From Pseudomonadota bacterium (GTDB taxonomy: Bacteria > Pseudomonadota > Alphaproteobacteria > GCA-2746255): a DNA stretch of 64,000 bases. Numbering within the stretch: position 1 is the first letter of the stretch; each line of letters opens with the position of its first letter. The translations under genes and the position numbers were made by a program. Location of the stretch: the NCBI GenBank assembly GCA_040752895.1, contig JBFMHN010000002.1:62001-126000 (forward strand). Reading direction: 5' to 3'. The notes below the pieces were generated by a model that ran no database searches, was not told the origin of the DNA, and saw only the letters and a list, made by a program, of their open reading frames with translations. Of this stretch, positions 54,263 through 63,644 are shown one piece after another.

Positions 54263-55603
54263 CTAAGCTTCCTTTCCGTCGTCCTCGGTGAGACGCCCAC
54301 CGATCCGATTGATGAGCGCGACGAAGCCTGGAAAGCTCGTCTCGATGGGGCTGGCGTCGTCCACCCGCACGGGGCGCTCGGAAACCATGCCGAGGACGAG
54401 AAACGCCATCGCGATCCGGTGATCGAGGCGGGTGGAGACGGTACCGCCGCCGCGCGGCCTTCCCCCGCACCCGTGAACGACAAGCCGGTCCCGGCCCACC
54501 TCGACATCAACCCCGCAAAGACGCAAACCTTCGGCGATGGTGGTGAGCCGGTCGCTTTCCTTCACGCGCAGTTCGGCCAAGCCGTTCAGGACCGTCACCC
54601 CCTTCGCGGCGGCGGCGGCCACGGCCAGGATCGGGTATTCGTCGATCATGGAAGGCGCGCGCGCGGCCGGCACCTCGACGCCGACCAGCAAGGACGCCCG
54701 GATGAGAAGATCGGCGACGGGCTCGCCGCACGCTTCGCGAAGGTTCCGCCACTCGAGCGCGGCGCCCATCTCCTGAAGTGTCGTATAGAGACCGGTGCGC
54801 AAGGGGTTGGCGCCAATTCCTTCGAGGGTGACGTGCGAACCCGGGACGAGCAGCGCCGCCACGGCGAGAAAGGCGGCCGAGGACGGGTCCGCCGGCACCG
54901 TGACGTCGCGCGCCACCAGTTCCGGCTGGCCGTCGAGCTCGATCACCCGTCGGCCGTCCGGCATGTCCGAGACGCGAAGGGTGGCGCCGAAATGGCGCAG
55001 CAGGCGCTCGGTATGATCGCGGGTCGGTTGTGGCTCGACGACCGTCGTGCGGCCCGGCGCGTTGAGGCCGGCCAACAAAATGGCCGATTTCACCTGGGCC
55101 GAGGCGACGGGCAGGGTGTAGGCGATTGGCAGCGCCGCCCTTGCCCCCACCACCGCCATCGGCAGCCGCTCGCCGGAACGGCAGACGAAATTGGCCCCCA
55201 TTTGCATGAGCGGCGCGACGACCCGGCCCATCGGCCGCCGGCAAAGCGACGCGTCCCCGGTGAGAAAACTCGCAAAAGGGTGGGTGGCGAGCACGCCCGC
55301 CAGCAACCGGACGCCGGTGCCGGAATTGCCGAGATCGAGAACGGCATCGGGTTCGGCGAGGCCGCCGATGCCAACCCCCTCCACGCGCCAAACGCCGGGA
55401 GCGCTTTCCACCACCCCGACGCCAAGCTGGCGGAGCGCCGCCGCCGTCCGCTGCACGTCTTCTCCGGCCAGCAAGCCCGCGATCGTGGTGTCGCCGACGG
55501 CGAGGGCGGCCAGCAGGAGCGCCCGGTGCGAAATGGATTTGTCTCCCGGCACGGGCACCACGCCCTGCAGCGGAGCGGCGGCCAGGGATTGAAGCGGACG
55601 CAT
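54263..55603 (-). CDS. aroA: 3-phosphoshikimate 1-carboxyvinyltransferase (EPSP synthase)
   Basis: Shikimate-pathway enzyme of 446 aa joining shikimate 3-phosphate and PEP. Motifs are GDKSISHRALLLAALAVG near the N-terminus, LGNSGTGVRLLAGVL for PEP, GDASLCRRPMGRV and, late, the catalytic EYPILAVAAAAAKG and LRVKESDRL. The sequence style resembles the class II branch, but the position that is alanine in glyphosate-tolerant class II enzymes appears to be the glycine of NSGTG. First of the aroA-cmk-rpsA block; its upstream 180-base gap to the divergent TIGR02300 gene shows no strong promoter on this strand. Confidence 0.96.
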   Translation of the reverse strand: MRPLQSLAAAPLQGVVPVPGDKSISHRALLLAALAVGDTTIAGLLAGEDVQRTAAALRQLGVGVVESAPGVWRVEGVGIGGLAEPDAVLDLGNSGTGVRLLAGVLATHPFASFLTGDASLCRRPMGRVVAPLMQMGANFVCRSGERLPMAVVGARAALPIAYTLPVASAQVKSAILLAGLNAPGRTTVVEPQPTRDHTERLLRHFGATLRVSDMPDGRRVIELDGQPELVARDVTVPADPSSAAFLAVAALLVPGSHVTLEGIGANPLRTGLYTTLQEMGAALEWRNLREACGEPVADLLIRASLLVGVEVPAARAPSMIDEYPILAVAAAAAKGVTVLNGLAELRVKESDRLTTIAEGLRLCGVDVEVGRDRLVVHGCGGRPRGGGTVSTRLDHRIAMAFLVLGMVSERPVRVDDASPIETSFPGFVALINRIGGRLTEDDGKEA

Positions 55604-55783
55604 GCAGAACTCCCGATCGAGAGAGGGCTCTCGCCCGTGTCTCTAACACAATCCCCGGCCACCGCGCCATGCGTCGCGAGATGTCGCAAGATAGAACGCC
55701 CAACCTTCAAATTCGTTTTGACAGACGCGGTTGATCATGGCAAAGGGCGTGGGCAATTGTACTTAATTTAGGATGAGCATCAC

Positions 55784-56122
55784 GTGGGAAAGCCGGAGTG
55801 GGGCGCCAAGCATCTCTGCTTGAGCTGCGGAATACGATATTACGACATGAGCGCCGCGCCGGTCGTCTGCCCGAAGTGCGGGACGGAAGCGCCAAGCGAG
55901 ACGGCCGCGAAGCCGCGTCGCAGCCGCAAGGCAAAGAAACCGGCGGCGGACCCGGTGCAGAAAGCCCCTCCCGCCAAGGCGGAGCTTGAAGAAGATGATC
56001 TCGAAAACGTCGAGACGGATGACGAAGAGGACGAGATCATCGAGGACGCTTCCGAGTTGGACGACGAATCGGAGGACGTGACAAAGGTCCTCGACACGGC
56101 CATCGAAATCGAAGAGGTCTGA
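55784..56122 (+). CDS. TIGR02300 family acidic protein
   Basis: Protein of 112 aa restricted mainly to alphaproteobacteria. A zinc-ribbon-like N-terminus, with WGAKHLCLSCGIRYYDM and VVCPKCGTEAP (two CxxC pairs), leads to a Lys/Arg/Ala-rich linker and a strongly acidic C-terminal half (residues about 65-112, mostly Asp and Glu). Start is GTG 55784 after TTTAGGATGAGC. A perfect TTGACA is at 55718-55723 but its -10 is poor. Function unknown; zinc-binding and acidic tail suggest a protein or nucleic-acid partner. Confidence 0.88.
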   Translation: MGKPEWGAKHLCLSCGIRYYDMSAAPVVCPKCGTEAPSETAAKPRRSRKAKKPAADPVQKAPPAKAELEEDDLENVETDDEEDEIIEDASELDDESEDVTKVLDTAIEIEEV

Positions 56123-56248
56123 AGGCCTTTTCCTTTTTCGCTTGCCCTGCCGCCTTGCGGCTCACTACTTTCCCTTAGTTCCGCCGCCACCCCCCCGGCC
56201 TTCGACCAAGGGTTCGAGGCTGGGACCGGAGAGGCGGCAACCGGACCT

Positions 56249-56324
<76 letters not shown>

Positions 56325-56490
56325 CCCCGCCGCCGAGGCGCCAAAGCACCGAAACTACGATCCCGTCCCTTGAATTTCGGCTCTTCTTCCCTAAATCCTT
56401 AAGCGTGGCGGCGCCCCAAGGGGGCCGCCCGGCCGGGCGCCGGAAGACCGGGCCCATCCTGCAACTTGCTCACCCGTGAGGAGACTGCAC

Positions 56491-56955
56491 ATGCCGCGCA
56501 TTTCCCTCTTCAACAGCCCTTTTCTGCTCGGCTTCGACGCCGTCGAGCGCACCCTCGACCGGGTGGCGAAGACGGCGCAGGACGGCTATCCGCCCTACAA
56601 CATAGAACAGCGCGACGCGGACACGCTTCGCATCACGGTTGCCGTTGCCGGCTTTCGCCCGGATGAGCTCGACGTCACGATCGAAAACAACGAGATGGTC
56701 CTCCGGGGCAAGCACAAGGACGAAAACGAAGACCGCGTCTTCCTGCACCGGGGCATTGCGACCCGGAAGTTCCAGCGCCGCTTCGTGCTGGCCGATGGAA
56801 TCGAGATACTCGATGCGGCTTACGACAACGGCCTTCTGCACATAGACCTGGCGCGACCGCAGGCCGAAAGCCGGGTCCGCAAGGTTGCCATTCGCGAGAA
56901 TCGCGCCACCCCGTCGCAGACAGTCAACGTGAAGGCCGAGAAGACAGATGCCTAG
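56491..56955 (+). CDS. Small heat shock protein, Hsp20/IbpA family
   Basis: Holdase chaperone of 154 aa. The N-terminal arm MPRISLFNSPFLLGFDAVERTLDR resembles IbpA-type proteins; the alpha-crystallin domain (about 35-135) has YNIEQRDADTLRITVAVAGF, ENNEMVLRGKHK and the signature GIATRKFQRRFVLADGIEILDAAYDNGLL. ATG 56491 follows GAGGAGA. It overlaps a DUF1150 gene, its frequent companion in alphaproteobacteria. No ROSE-like thermosensor could be confirmed in the short leader. Confidence 0.93.
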   Translation: MPRISLFNSPFLLGFDAVERTLDRVAKTAQDGYPPYNIEQRDADTLRITVAVAGFRPDELDVTIENNEMVLRGKHKDENEDRVFLHRGIATRKFQRRFVLADGIEILDAAYDNGLLHIDLARPQAESRVRKVAIRENRATPSQTVNVKAEKTDA

Positions 56956-57193
56956 CGAGAGCAACGCCATGACGAACACCAACGAAAGGTTGCGCCATCT
57001 TTCCGGCGAGGACTTCGCTTCGCTGGGGTTGCAGCATATCGCTTATGTGCGGCCGATCCCGATCGACGAGGTGGGGGCGCTGGGCTATGCGATCCACGCC
57101 GCCGACGGAACGCGGCTGGCCGTGCTGGAAGATCTCAAGGGCGCCTATGCCGCCATCCTTGAACACGACATGCGCCCGGTCGGCGTGCACTGA
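56948..57193 (+). CDS. DUF1150 family protein
   Basis: Small soluble protein of 81 aa (74 if started at ATG 56969). The family core is visible: FASLGLQHIAYVRPIPIDEVG, AIHAADGTRLAVLED and AYAAILEHDMRPVGVH at the end. It is found almost only in alphaproteobacteria beside hsp20 genes, as here (overlap of eight bases), suggesting co-expression under stress. Molecular role unknown. Confidence 0.9.
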   Translation: MPSESNAMTNTNERLRHLSGEDFASLGLQHIAYVRPIPIDEVGALGYAIHAADGTRLAVLEDLKGAYAAILEHDMRPVGVH

Positions 57194-57213
57194 TCGAAGA
57201 AAGCCTTGCCCGC

Positions 57214-57675
<462 letters not shown>

Positions 57676-57834
57676 GATCGGCACATAGTGTTTCGCGGCG
57701 TTTCGCGGCACCAGCCCCTGCGACGGTTTGATCGGATGACGAAGCCTGTGGTGCGATTGGACTTAAGGTGAGGCGATAAGGGGCCGGACGATAGGGCTAG
57801 CCGCCCCCTCAAGTCAACCGATCAATAGGCGCGG

Positions 57835-59289
57835 CTAGAGGACGGTGTTCTTCCACCGGCGGCGCTGGACGGAGGATGGAATCCCAAGGGCTTCGCGGTA
57901 TTTCGCGACGGTCCGCCGGGCGATGGCGACGTGTTCGGCCTTCAAAAGCTCGACCAGCTTGTCATCGGACAGGATATGGCCCGGGTTTTCCTCCTCCACC
58001 AGCGCCTTGATTCGCTGGCGGACGGCCTCCGCGGAATGGGAGTCCCCTTCCCCGGTGCCGGCGATCGCGGCGGTGAAGAAATACTTCAATTCGTGAATGC
58101 CCCGCGGGGTGAGGATGAATTTGTTCGTCGTCACGCGGCTGACCGTGCTTTCGTGCATGTCGATGGCACTTGCGATGTCGCGCAGGACAAGGGGTTTCAG
58201 GTGCTGCACGCCGTTGCGGAAGAACGCGTCCTGCTGGCGAACGATCTCGCTCGCCACGCGGAGGATGGTCGTCGCCCGCTGGTGCAGCGACTTCACCAGC
58301 CAGTTGGCGGATTGGAACTGCTCGGAGATGTAACGCTTCTCGTCCTTTTTTCTCGCCTCGCGGTTGACCTGCTCGTAGTAGCTGTTGTTGACGAGAACCC
58401 GCGGCAGCGATTCCGCGTTTAATTCGACGATCCAGCCGCCGTTCCGCTGGGAACGCATGAGAACGTCCGGAATAATCGGCTGGGCGACCGCCGAATCGAA
58501 GGCGAGCCCCGGCTTCGGATCGAGCGAGCGGATTTCCGCGATCATGTCGGCGAGATCCTCCTTGCCGATCCCGCAACGCTTCAGCAGCAGCCCGGTTTCG
58601 TGCCGTGCCAGCAGATCGAGGTTGTCCAGCAGGGCCTGCATGGCCGGATCCAGCCGATTCCGCTCACCGAGTTGAAGGGCCAAGCACTCCTTCAAATCGC
58701 GCGCAAACACGCCCGGGGGGTCGAAGCGCTGCAGAAGCTTGAGCGTTTCCTCGACGCGCGAACACGCGCAACCCAAAAGTTCGGCGGCGCTTTCGAGGTC
58801 CCCGGTCAGGTAGCCGGCCTCGTCCAAAAGATTGATCAGATGCCGCCCGATCACCCGGTCGACGGGGTCGTGCACGTCCACGTTCAACTGACCAAGAAGA
58901 TGCTCCCTTAAATTGATTTCTTTCGAGAGCGTCTGTTCCAGGTTCGGCGCTTCCCGGCTGGTGCCCGCGCCGGAGGCGGTGCCCCACGACCCGCCGAGAT
59001 CGGGGCCATCCTCGTATGTCGTATCGGAACCGCCTTCGCCTTCCCAATGGTCGGCAAGCTCGCCGTCCAACGCCGCCGTCTCCGTCGGCGCCGCTTCATC
59101 GGGCGCCTCCAGACTCGGCTCCGGGCTGGCCTCGGCAAGTTCCAGCAGCGGGTTCTGTTCGATTTCCTGTTCGAGAAACGCCGTAAGCTCGAAGTTCGAT
59201 AGCTGCAGCAGCTTGATCGCCTGCTGAAGCTGCGGCGTCATCACCAGGGACTGGGACTGTCGCAGGTCCAGACGTTGACCGAGTGCCAT
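57835..59289 (-). CDS. rpoN: RNA polymerase sigma-54 factor
   Basis: Alternative sigma factor of 484 aa for activator-dependent promoters (nitrogen, motility, others). Region I is the Gln/Leu-rich LRQSQSLVMTPQLQQAIKLL; region II is acidic (about 55-100); region III holds the core-binding and helix-turn-helix parts, with RDIASAIDMHESTVSRVTTNK, and the RpoN box ARRTVAKYRE lies near the C-terminus. Length and layout are normal. It lies 16 bases after lptB. Confidence 0.97.
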   Translation of the reverse strand: MALGQRLDLRQSQSLVMTPQLQQAIKLLQLSNFELTAFLEQEIEQNPLLELAEASPEPSLEAPDEAAPTETAALDGELADHWEGEGGSDTTYEDGPDLGGSWGTASGAGTSREAPNLEQTLSKEINLREHLLGQLNVDVHDPVDRVIGRHLINLLDEAGYLTGDLESAAELLGCACSRVEETLKLLQRFDPPGVFARDLKECLALQLGERNRLDPAMQALLDNLDLLARHETGLLLKRCGIGKEDLADMIAEIRSLDPKPGLAFDSAVAQPIIPDVLMRSQRNGGWIVELNAESLPRVLVNNSYYEQVNREARKKDEKRYISEQFQSANWLVKSLHQRATTILRVASEIVRQQDAFFRNGVQHLKPLVLRDIASAIDMHESTVSRVTTNKFILTPRGIHELKYFFTAAIAGTGEGDSHSAEAVRQRIKALVEEENPGHILSDDKLVELLKAEHVAIARRTVAKYREALGIPSSVQRRRWKNTVL

Positions 59290-59305
59290 TACGTTTGCCT
59301 ATGGG

Positions 59306-60094
59306 TTAAAGGCTGAATCGCTCTCCGAGATAGACGCGCCGGACATCCTCGTGGGCGACGATCTCGGAAGGCGAGCCTTCCATCAGAACCATCCCGTCGT
59401 GAAGAATGTAGGCTCGGTCGACGATTTCGAGCGTCTCGCGAACGTTGTGATCGGTGATAAAGACGCCGAGCCCGCGATCCTTCAAATGCGCAACCAGATT
59501 GCGAATGTCGCCGACCGCGATCGGGTCGATCCCGGCCAGCGGTTCATCGAGAAGAATGAAGTGCGGCTGGGAAGCGAGCGCGCGGGCGATCTCGACGCGG
59601 CGGCGTTCGCCCCCGGAAAGCGCCAGCGCCGGCGTGCGCCGCAAATGCGTAATCGAAAATTCCGCCAGCAGATCCTCGAGCAGGGTTTCGCGCGCCTCGT
59701 GGATCGGCTCCACGACCTCAAGGACGGCGCGGATGTTGTCCTCAACGGAAAGCCCCCGGAAGATCGACATCTCTTGCGGCAGGTAGCCGACCCCAAGCCG
59801 CGCCCGCCGGTACATCGGAAGTCCGCCGATGCTTTCGCCATCGAGCAGAATTTGCCCATAGTCCGGTGCGATGAGCCCGATGACCATGTGGAAACAGGTC
59901 GTCTTGCCGGCACCGTTCGGACCCAGAAGCCCAACCACCTCGCCGCGCTGAACGCCAAAACTGACCTCCCGCACGACCGGCCGCTTCTTGAAGCGCTTGC
60001 CAAGCTTGACCGCCTGCAGCCCGGCGTTGTCCGAAACCAGGCGCGGCGTGGAGGACGGTTCGATCGTCTGGCCCATAGGCTTGGTTTTCGTCAT
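59306..60094 (-). CDS. lptB: LPS export ABC transporter ATP-binding protein LptB
   Basis: Cytosolic ATPase of 262 aa driving LptBFGC extraction of LPS. Walker A is GPNGAGKTTCFHMVIG, the signature LALSGGERRRVEIARAL, Walker B ILLDEPLAGIDPIAV and the switch His in ITDHNVRETLEI; GLSVEDNIRAVLEVV is LptB-specific. The N-terminal 24 residues are extra and variable. It lies between lptA and rpoN. Confidence 0.97.
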   Translation of the reverse strand: MTKTKPMGQTIEPSSTPRLVSDNAGLQAVKLGKRFKKRPVVREVSFGVQRGEVVGLLGPNGAGKTTCFHMVIGLIAPDYGQILLDGESIGGLPMYRRARLGVGYLPQEMSIFRGLSVEDNIRAVLEVVEPIHEARETLLEDLLAEFSITHLRRTPALALSGGERRRVEIARALASQPHFILLDEPLAGIDPIAVGDIRNLVAHLKDRGLGVFITDHNVRETLEIVDRAYILHDGMVLMEGSPSEIVAHEDVRRVYLGERFSL

Positions 60095-60123
60095 TTTGCC
60101 TTAAGAACTTCCTAACGCTGGGT

Positions 60124-60945
60124 TCACTTCGGGCTTTTTTCCTTTTCCTTCGAGGGTGTTATGATCGCCTTCACCCGGCCACCGCCGGCCGGGGCGGTGA
60201 GCAGCCGGCTGACGCCGCTTTTCATGTCAACCTCGGCGCGCTCGCCGTTCATCTGGTCCTTGCCGCGGGTGATTTTAACCGACCCCGTGACCGTAGCAAT
60301 ACCGCTTTCCACCTCATAAACGCCACGGTCCCCGCGCACGATCTCGGTCGGCGTCGAGACGTGAACGTCGGTATAGGCCTCGAGGCGGCGAAGCTTGCGC
60401 TTGCCTGCCGCGTCCGGCGCGTGGAAATAGGCCACCAAAACGTCCGCGCTCAACCGGCGGTCCTCGCGGATCGCGATGGCCTCGCCGCGCGCGACGGCCA
60501 TGTTCTCGTTCGTCCAGTATTCGAGGCTGCGGTTTGCCGTGACACGCTCTTCGGGCGTGTCGAGCCGCACCTTCCCGGTCAGCACGAGAATGCCCCGGTC
60601 AACGTCGTAGGCGCCCACCTCGCCGGTCGCTTCTTCGCTGGGAGATTTGATGCGAACGTTGCCGACCGCGTCGAGCCGCCATATCTCCCGATCGCCGGCC
60701 TTGTCCGTCCGATAGTGCGCCGTCAGCTCATCTCCGAAAAGGTCAACCTCGCCGCGCGAAGCCTTCGCGTTGCCGCGGGCGATATAGAGCTGTTTCGGTT
60801 CCCACCATTCGATCCCGTTCTCGGCCGTGATCTCGATCGGGCCGTCTTCCGCGCCGCCACCTAGGTTCAAGCCCTGGGCGGCGACGGGCAATGCCAGCAA
60901 GAGGGCCGAAAGAAGCGCGGCCGAGAAGTGGAATGCGCGTGTCAT
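60124..60945 (-). CDS. lptA: LPS transport periplasmic protein LptA
   Basis: Periplasmic bridge protein of 273 aa forming part of the LPS transport filament. A signal peptide (about 1-23, ending AAQ) precedes a jellyroll of OstA repeats: PIEITAENGIEWWEPKQLYIARGNAK, then VTANRSLEYW and GIATVTGSVKITRGKDQMNGERAEVDM. It is longer than E. coli LptA (about 185 aa), as in other alphaproteobacteria. Its start overlaps the lptC stop (ATGA). Confidence 0.93.
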   Translation of the reverse strand: MTRAFHFSAALLSALLLALPVAAQGLNLGGGAEDGPIEITAENGIEWWEPKQLYIARGNAKASRGEVDLFGDELTAHYRTDKAGDREIWRLDAVGNVRIKSPSEEATGEVGAYDVDRGILVLTGKVRLDTPEERVTANRSLEYWTNENMAVARGEAIAIREDRRLSADVLVAYFHAPDAAGKRKLRRLEAYTDVHVSTPTEIVRGDRGVYEVESGIATVTGSVKITRGKDQMNGERAEVDMKSGVSRLLTAPAGGGRVKAIITPSKEKEKSPK

Positions 60946-61643
60946 CGGCTGGCCCTTCCCTTCCCGTCGTACAGAACGAGGCGGGCCTTGCCGGTGAAAA
61001 GAACCCGCTCGCCCCGATCGAACACGCGGAAGCCGTCCGATTGAATGTGGCCGATCGGCCCCTGCCCGGTGGTCGCCACGTCGCCGGCGGCGGTGCCTTT
61101 GCCGAGATCGATACTGGCCTGCTCGGTGGAAAATTCGTAACCGGCATCATGGTAGAGATTCACGTTGCCGGCCAGGTCGAGAATCCGGCGATCCCGGTAA
61201 TAGGCGCCGGTGTTGGCCGAAAGCACAACCCACGATCCGTTCTCCAGCGCCATGTCACCCTTCGGGTTTTCGAGATTGATCCGCCCCTCTTCGACCTGCG
61301 TCGCCCGGCCGGCCGTAATCGTATAGCGCCGGTCGGCCACGTCTACGCCCAGGAAACGCGGGTTGATCATCTGGACAACATCGGCTTCCTGCGAACCCAG
61401 CGTTTCGAAGCGCAGGCGGAATTCGCCCGTACGTTCCTGCAATTGCGGCCAGAAGGCGATGAGCCCGACCAACACCGCCGCCAGCACCGGCAGCAAGAAC
61501 TTAAGGACGCCCACGTAACGGCTCCGCCGCGCGTGGGGGTGGTCTGTCGGCGGCCTTCGGAAACGGCGAAAGACGCCTCGAAACCAGCCCAGGCTTGGGC
61601 GCAGCGCGGGCTTGCCCGAGGACGCCACGCCCTCACCCTCCAT
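60942..61643 (-). CDS. lptC: LPS export system protein LptC
   Basis: Single-span inner-membrane protein, about 233 aa, linking LptBFG to LptA. One helix (about 49-70) follows a basic N-terminus; the periplasmic part has DVVQMINPRFLGVDVADRRYTITA and paired LDLAGNVNLYHDAGYEFST strands typical of LptC. ATG 61643 is chosen; the frame opens to 61709, inside kdsD. Its stop overlaps lptA. Confidence 0.9.
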   Translation of the reverse strand: MEGEGVASSGKPALRPSLGWFRGVFRRFRRPPTDHPHARRSRYVGVLKFLLPVLAAVLVGLIAFWPQLQERTGEFRLRFETLGSQEADVVQMINPRFLGVDVADRRYTITAGRATQVEEGRINLENPKGDMALENGSWVVLSANTGAYYRDRRILDLAGNVNLYHDAGYEFSTEQASIDLGKGTAAGDVATTGQGPIGHIQSDGFRVFDRGERVLFTGKARLVLYDGKGRASR

Positions 61644-61662
61644 CGATGCCGGTGCCTCGCGT

Positions 61663-62640
61663 TTAGGCAATGCCTGCGCGAAGGCAGTCGTGAATGTGCA
61701 GGATGCCAACCGGCCGATTGTCCTCGACGACGAAAAGGCTCGTGATCTTGTTCGCGTTCATGCAACCGAGCGCTTCGGCGGCCAAGGCGTTCGGCCGGAT
61801 CGTCTTCGGGTTTTTTGTCATCACGTCTTTGACCTTCTTCTCGAGAAGACCCTTCATGTGCCGGCGCAAATCCCCGTCGGTGACGATGCCAACCAGCTTG
61901 GTCTTGCCGCGCAGAACGCCGACGCAGCCGAAACTTTTCGTCGTCATGGCAAGGAGGACGTCCGACATCGAAGCGCCTTCGTCAGTCAGCGGGATTGCCT
62001 CGCCGGCGTGCATGATGTCGGAGACCCGGAGCAGCTTGCGCCCAAGTTGTCCCCCGGGGTGCAGGACTTGAAATTCGTCGGCCGTAAACCCTTTCCGCTG
62101 TAGCAACGCCACCGCCAGGGCATCGCCCAGCGCCAGCATCACCGTCGTCGACGTGGTCGGCGCCAACCCCAGCGGACACGCCTCCGGCGCCGCCGGCAAC
62201 AGCAAGATCACGTCCGCCGCTTCGGCCAGGGCGCTTTTTAACCTGCCCGTCACCGCGATCAACGGAATCTTGTGCCGGCGCGTATAGGCGACGAGGGAAT
62301 CAAGCTCAGGCGTTTCGCCGGAATTCGACAGCGCGAGCACGGCATCCCCGCGCGTGATCATGCCAAGGTCGCCGTGGCTGGCTTCCGCCGGATGGACGAA
62401 GAAGGCGGGCGTGCCGGTCGAGGCGAAGGTGGCGGCGATCTTGCGGGCGACGTGGCCGCTTTTTCCCATCCCGGTGACGATGACGCGCCCGGTCACCGAC
62501 TCGAGATGGGTCAGCGCGGCCGTGAATTCCTCGCCGAGGGAGGCTGCGAACCGCGCAATGCCCTCGGCTTCCATCTCAAACACCCGGCGCGCGGCCTCAA
62601 GGTCGTCCGGGACACCGGCCGGTTTCGTCCTGGTTTTCAT
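61663..62640 (-). CDS. kdsD: Arabinose-5-phosphate isomerase KdsD/KpsF
   Basis: Enzyme of 325 aa making arabinose 5-phosphate for Kdo synthesis. An SIS domain (about 30-170) shows VTGMGKSGHVARKIAATFASTGTPAFFVHPAEASHGDLGMI (read in pieces: TGMGKSGH, EASHGDLGM), and ALSNSGETPELDSL; two CBS domains (about 200-325) follow with VGIVTDGDLRRH. ATG 62640 after the CCCCTCT-like stretch is chosen. It heads kdsD-lptC-lptA-lptB-rpoN-ptsN. Confidence 0.95.
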   Translation of the reverse strand: MKTRTKPAGVPDDLEAARRVFEMEAEGIARFAASLGEEFTAALTHLESVTGRVIVTGMGKSGHVARKIAATFASTGTPAFFVHPAEASHGDLGMITRGDAVLALSNSGETPELDSLVAYTRRHKIPLIAVTGRLKSALAEAADVILLLPAAPEACPLGLAPTTSTTVMLALGDALAVALLQRKGFTADEFQVLHPGGQLGRKLLRVSDIMHAGEAIPLTDEGASMSDVLLAMTTKSFGCVGVLRGKTKLVGIVTDGDLRRHMKGLLEKKVKDVMTKNPKTIRPNALAAEALGCMNANKITSLFVVEDNRPVGILHIHDCLRAGIA

Positions 62641-62712
62641 GGGCCCCTCTAGGCGCGAAGACCCCTTGAGTATGGGGCTCAGCCTACGAAAAATCAACGC
62701 CGCGCAGTCTTG

Positions 62713-63324
62713 CTAGTGGTGGAAGATGTCCTCGTCCGCCCAGCCGATGAGGTCGAGCGCCGCCTGGTGGGGCAGAAAACGGAAGCAGGCCTCGGCCAGA
62801 TCCAGCCGGCCTTCGCGGGTCAGCATGGCGAGCAGTTTTTCCCGAAGCCGATGCAGGTAGAGCACGTCGGCGGCCGCGTATTCGCGCTGCGCCTCGGTCA
62901 GTTCCGCCGCCCCCCAGTCGGAAGACTGTTGCTGTTTCGATATCTCCACGTTCAAAAGTTCGCGGCAGAGGTCCTTCAAGCCGTGACGATCCGTATAGGT
63001 GCGGGCAAGGCGGGAGGCGATCTTCGTGCAAAAAACCGGCTCTGCGAAAACATCGAGATAACGCAGCAGCATGGCCAGGTCGAATCGGCCGAAATGAAAA
63101 ATCTTCGTCACTTTCTTGTTCGTCAGAACGGCTTTCAGATTGGGCGCCTTGTACAAACCCTTCTCAAACTGGACGAGATGGGCGTTGCCGTCCCCGGCGG
63201 AAAGCTGGACCAGGCAAAGCCGATCCCGATGGGGGTTGAGGCCGAGCGTTTCCGTGTCCACGGCGAGGAAATCACCGAAGTCGAGTCCGGCCGGCAGGTC
63301 GCCCTTATGCAGTTCGACGCTCAT
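62713..63324 (-). CDS. Ribonuclease D-like 3'-5' exonuclease (DEDDy, short form)
   Basis: Exonuclease of 203 aa with the DEDDy catalytic motifs: DTETLGL near residue 23, the middle motif HFGRFDLAMLLRYL and the last YAAADVLYLH. It ends after the nuclease domain: the HRDC domains of full-length RNase D are missing. Such short forms are widespread in alphaproteobacteria and act on structured RNAs. It lies 72 bases before kdsD and 117 after tRNA-Leu. Confidence 0.9.
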   Translation of the reverse strand: MSVELHKGDLPAGLDFGDFLAVDTETLGLNPHRDRLCLVQLSAGDGNAHLVQFEKGLYKAPNLKAVLTNKKVTKIFHFGRFDLAMLLRYLDVFAEPVFCTKIASRLARTYTDRHGLKDLCRELLNVEISKQQQSSDWGAAELTEAQREYAAADVLYLHRLREKLLAMLTREGRLDLAEACFRFLPHQAALDLIGWADEDIFHH

Positions 63325-63440
63325 TTCATCATCTTTCAGGCCCCTGTCTTTCGGGTCTTGCGGCCGGTTGCCTTGCCGCTCGCGGCGCTACGCCGGGGCA
63401 CGCATAAAAACAGAGAACACAAGTCGGAAACGTTTAAGGC

Positions 63441-63527
63441 TGGTGCCCAGGAGAAGACTCGAACTTCCACGACCTTGCGGCCACTAGCACCTGAAGCTAG
63501 CGCGTCTACCAATTCCGCCACCTGGGC
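63441..63527 (-). tRNA. tRNA-Leu (anticodon CAG)
   Basis: An 87-base tRNA with long variable arm: acceptor GCCCAGG/CTGGGC, D-arm GCGG...CGCG, anticodon stem CTAGC/GCTAG around loop TTCAGGT (anticodon CAG), a variable stem-loop TGGCCGCAAGGTCG, T-arm with TTCGAGT and encoded CCA. It decodes CUG, the main leucine codon in GC-rich genomes. Confidence 0.97.
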
Positions 63528-63564
63528 AGCGCTTGGCGCTTGCTGCCGTTGCCTTGGGTGTTCC

Positions 63565-63593
63565 TATATACTAGGTACGTAGCCGAAAAGAAA
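63565..63593 (-). promoter_or_regulatory. Possible promoter for tRNA-Leu
   Basis: Minus strand TATATA (63570-63565) stands 17 bases after TTTCTT (63593-63588), a poor -35. The A/T-rich stretch is palindromic and could equally serve the plus strand (TATACT 63567-63572) for the NDUFA9-like gene 72 bases on. Confidence 0.3.
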
Positions 63594-63644
63594 CGCCGAG
63601 GCAAGAATCGCACCGCGGCCTTTCCCAAGCTAGAATGCGGACTT

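Noticed and set aside
54020-55771. Open frame of 583 codons on the plus strand opposite aroA and cmk
   Set aside because: Both genes on the other strand are complete and recognisable; the antisense translation matches no family pattern.
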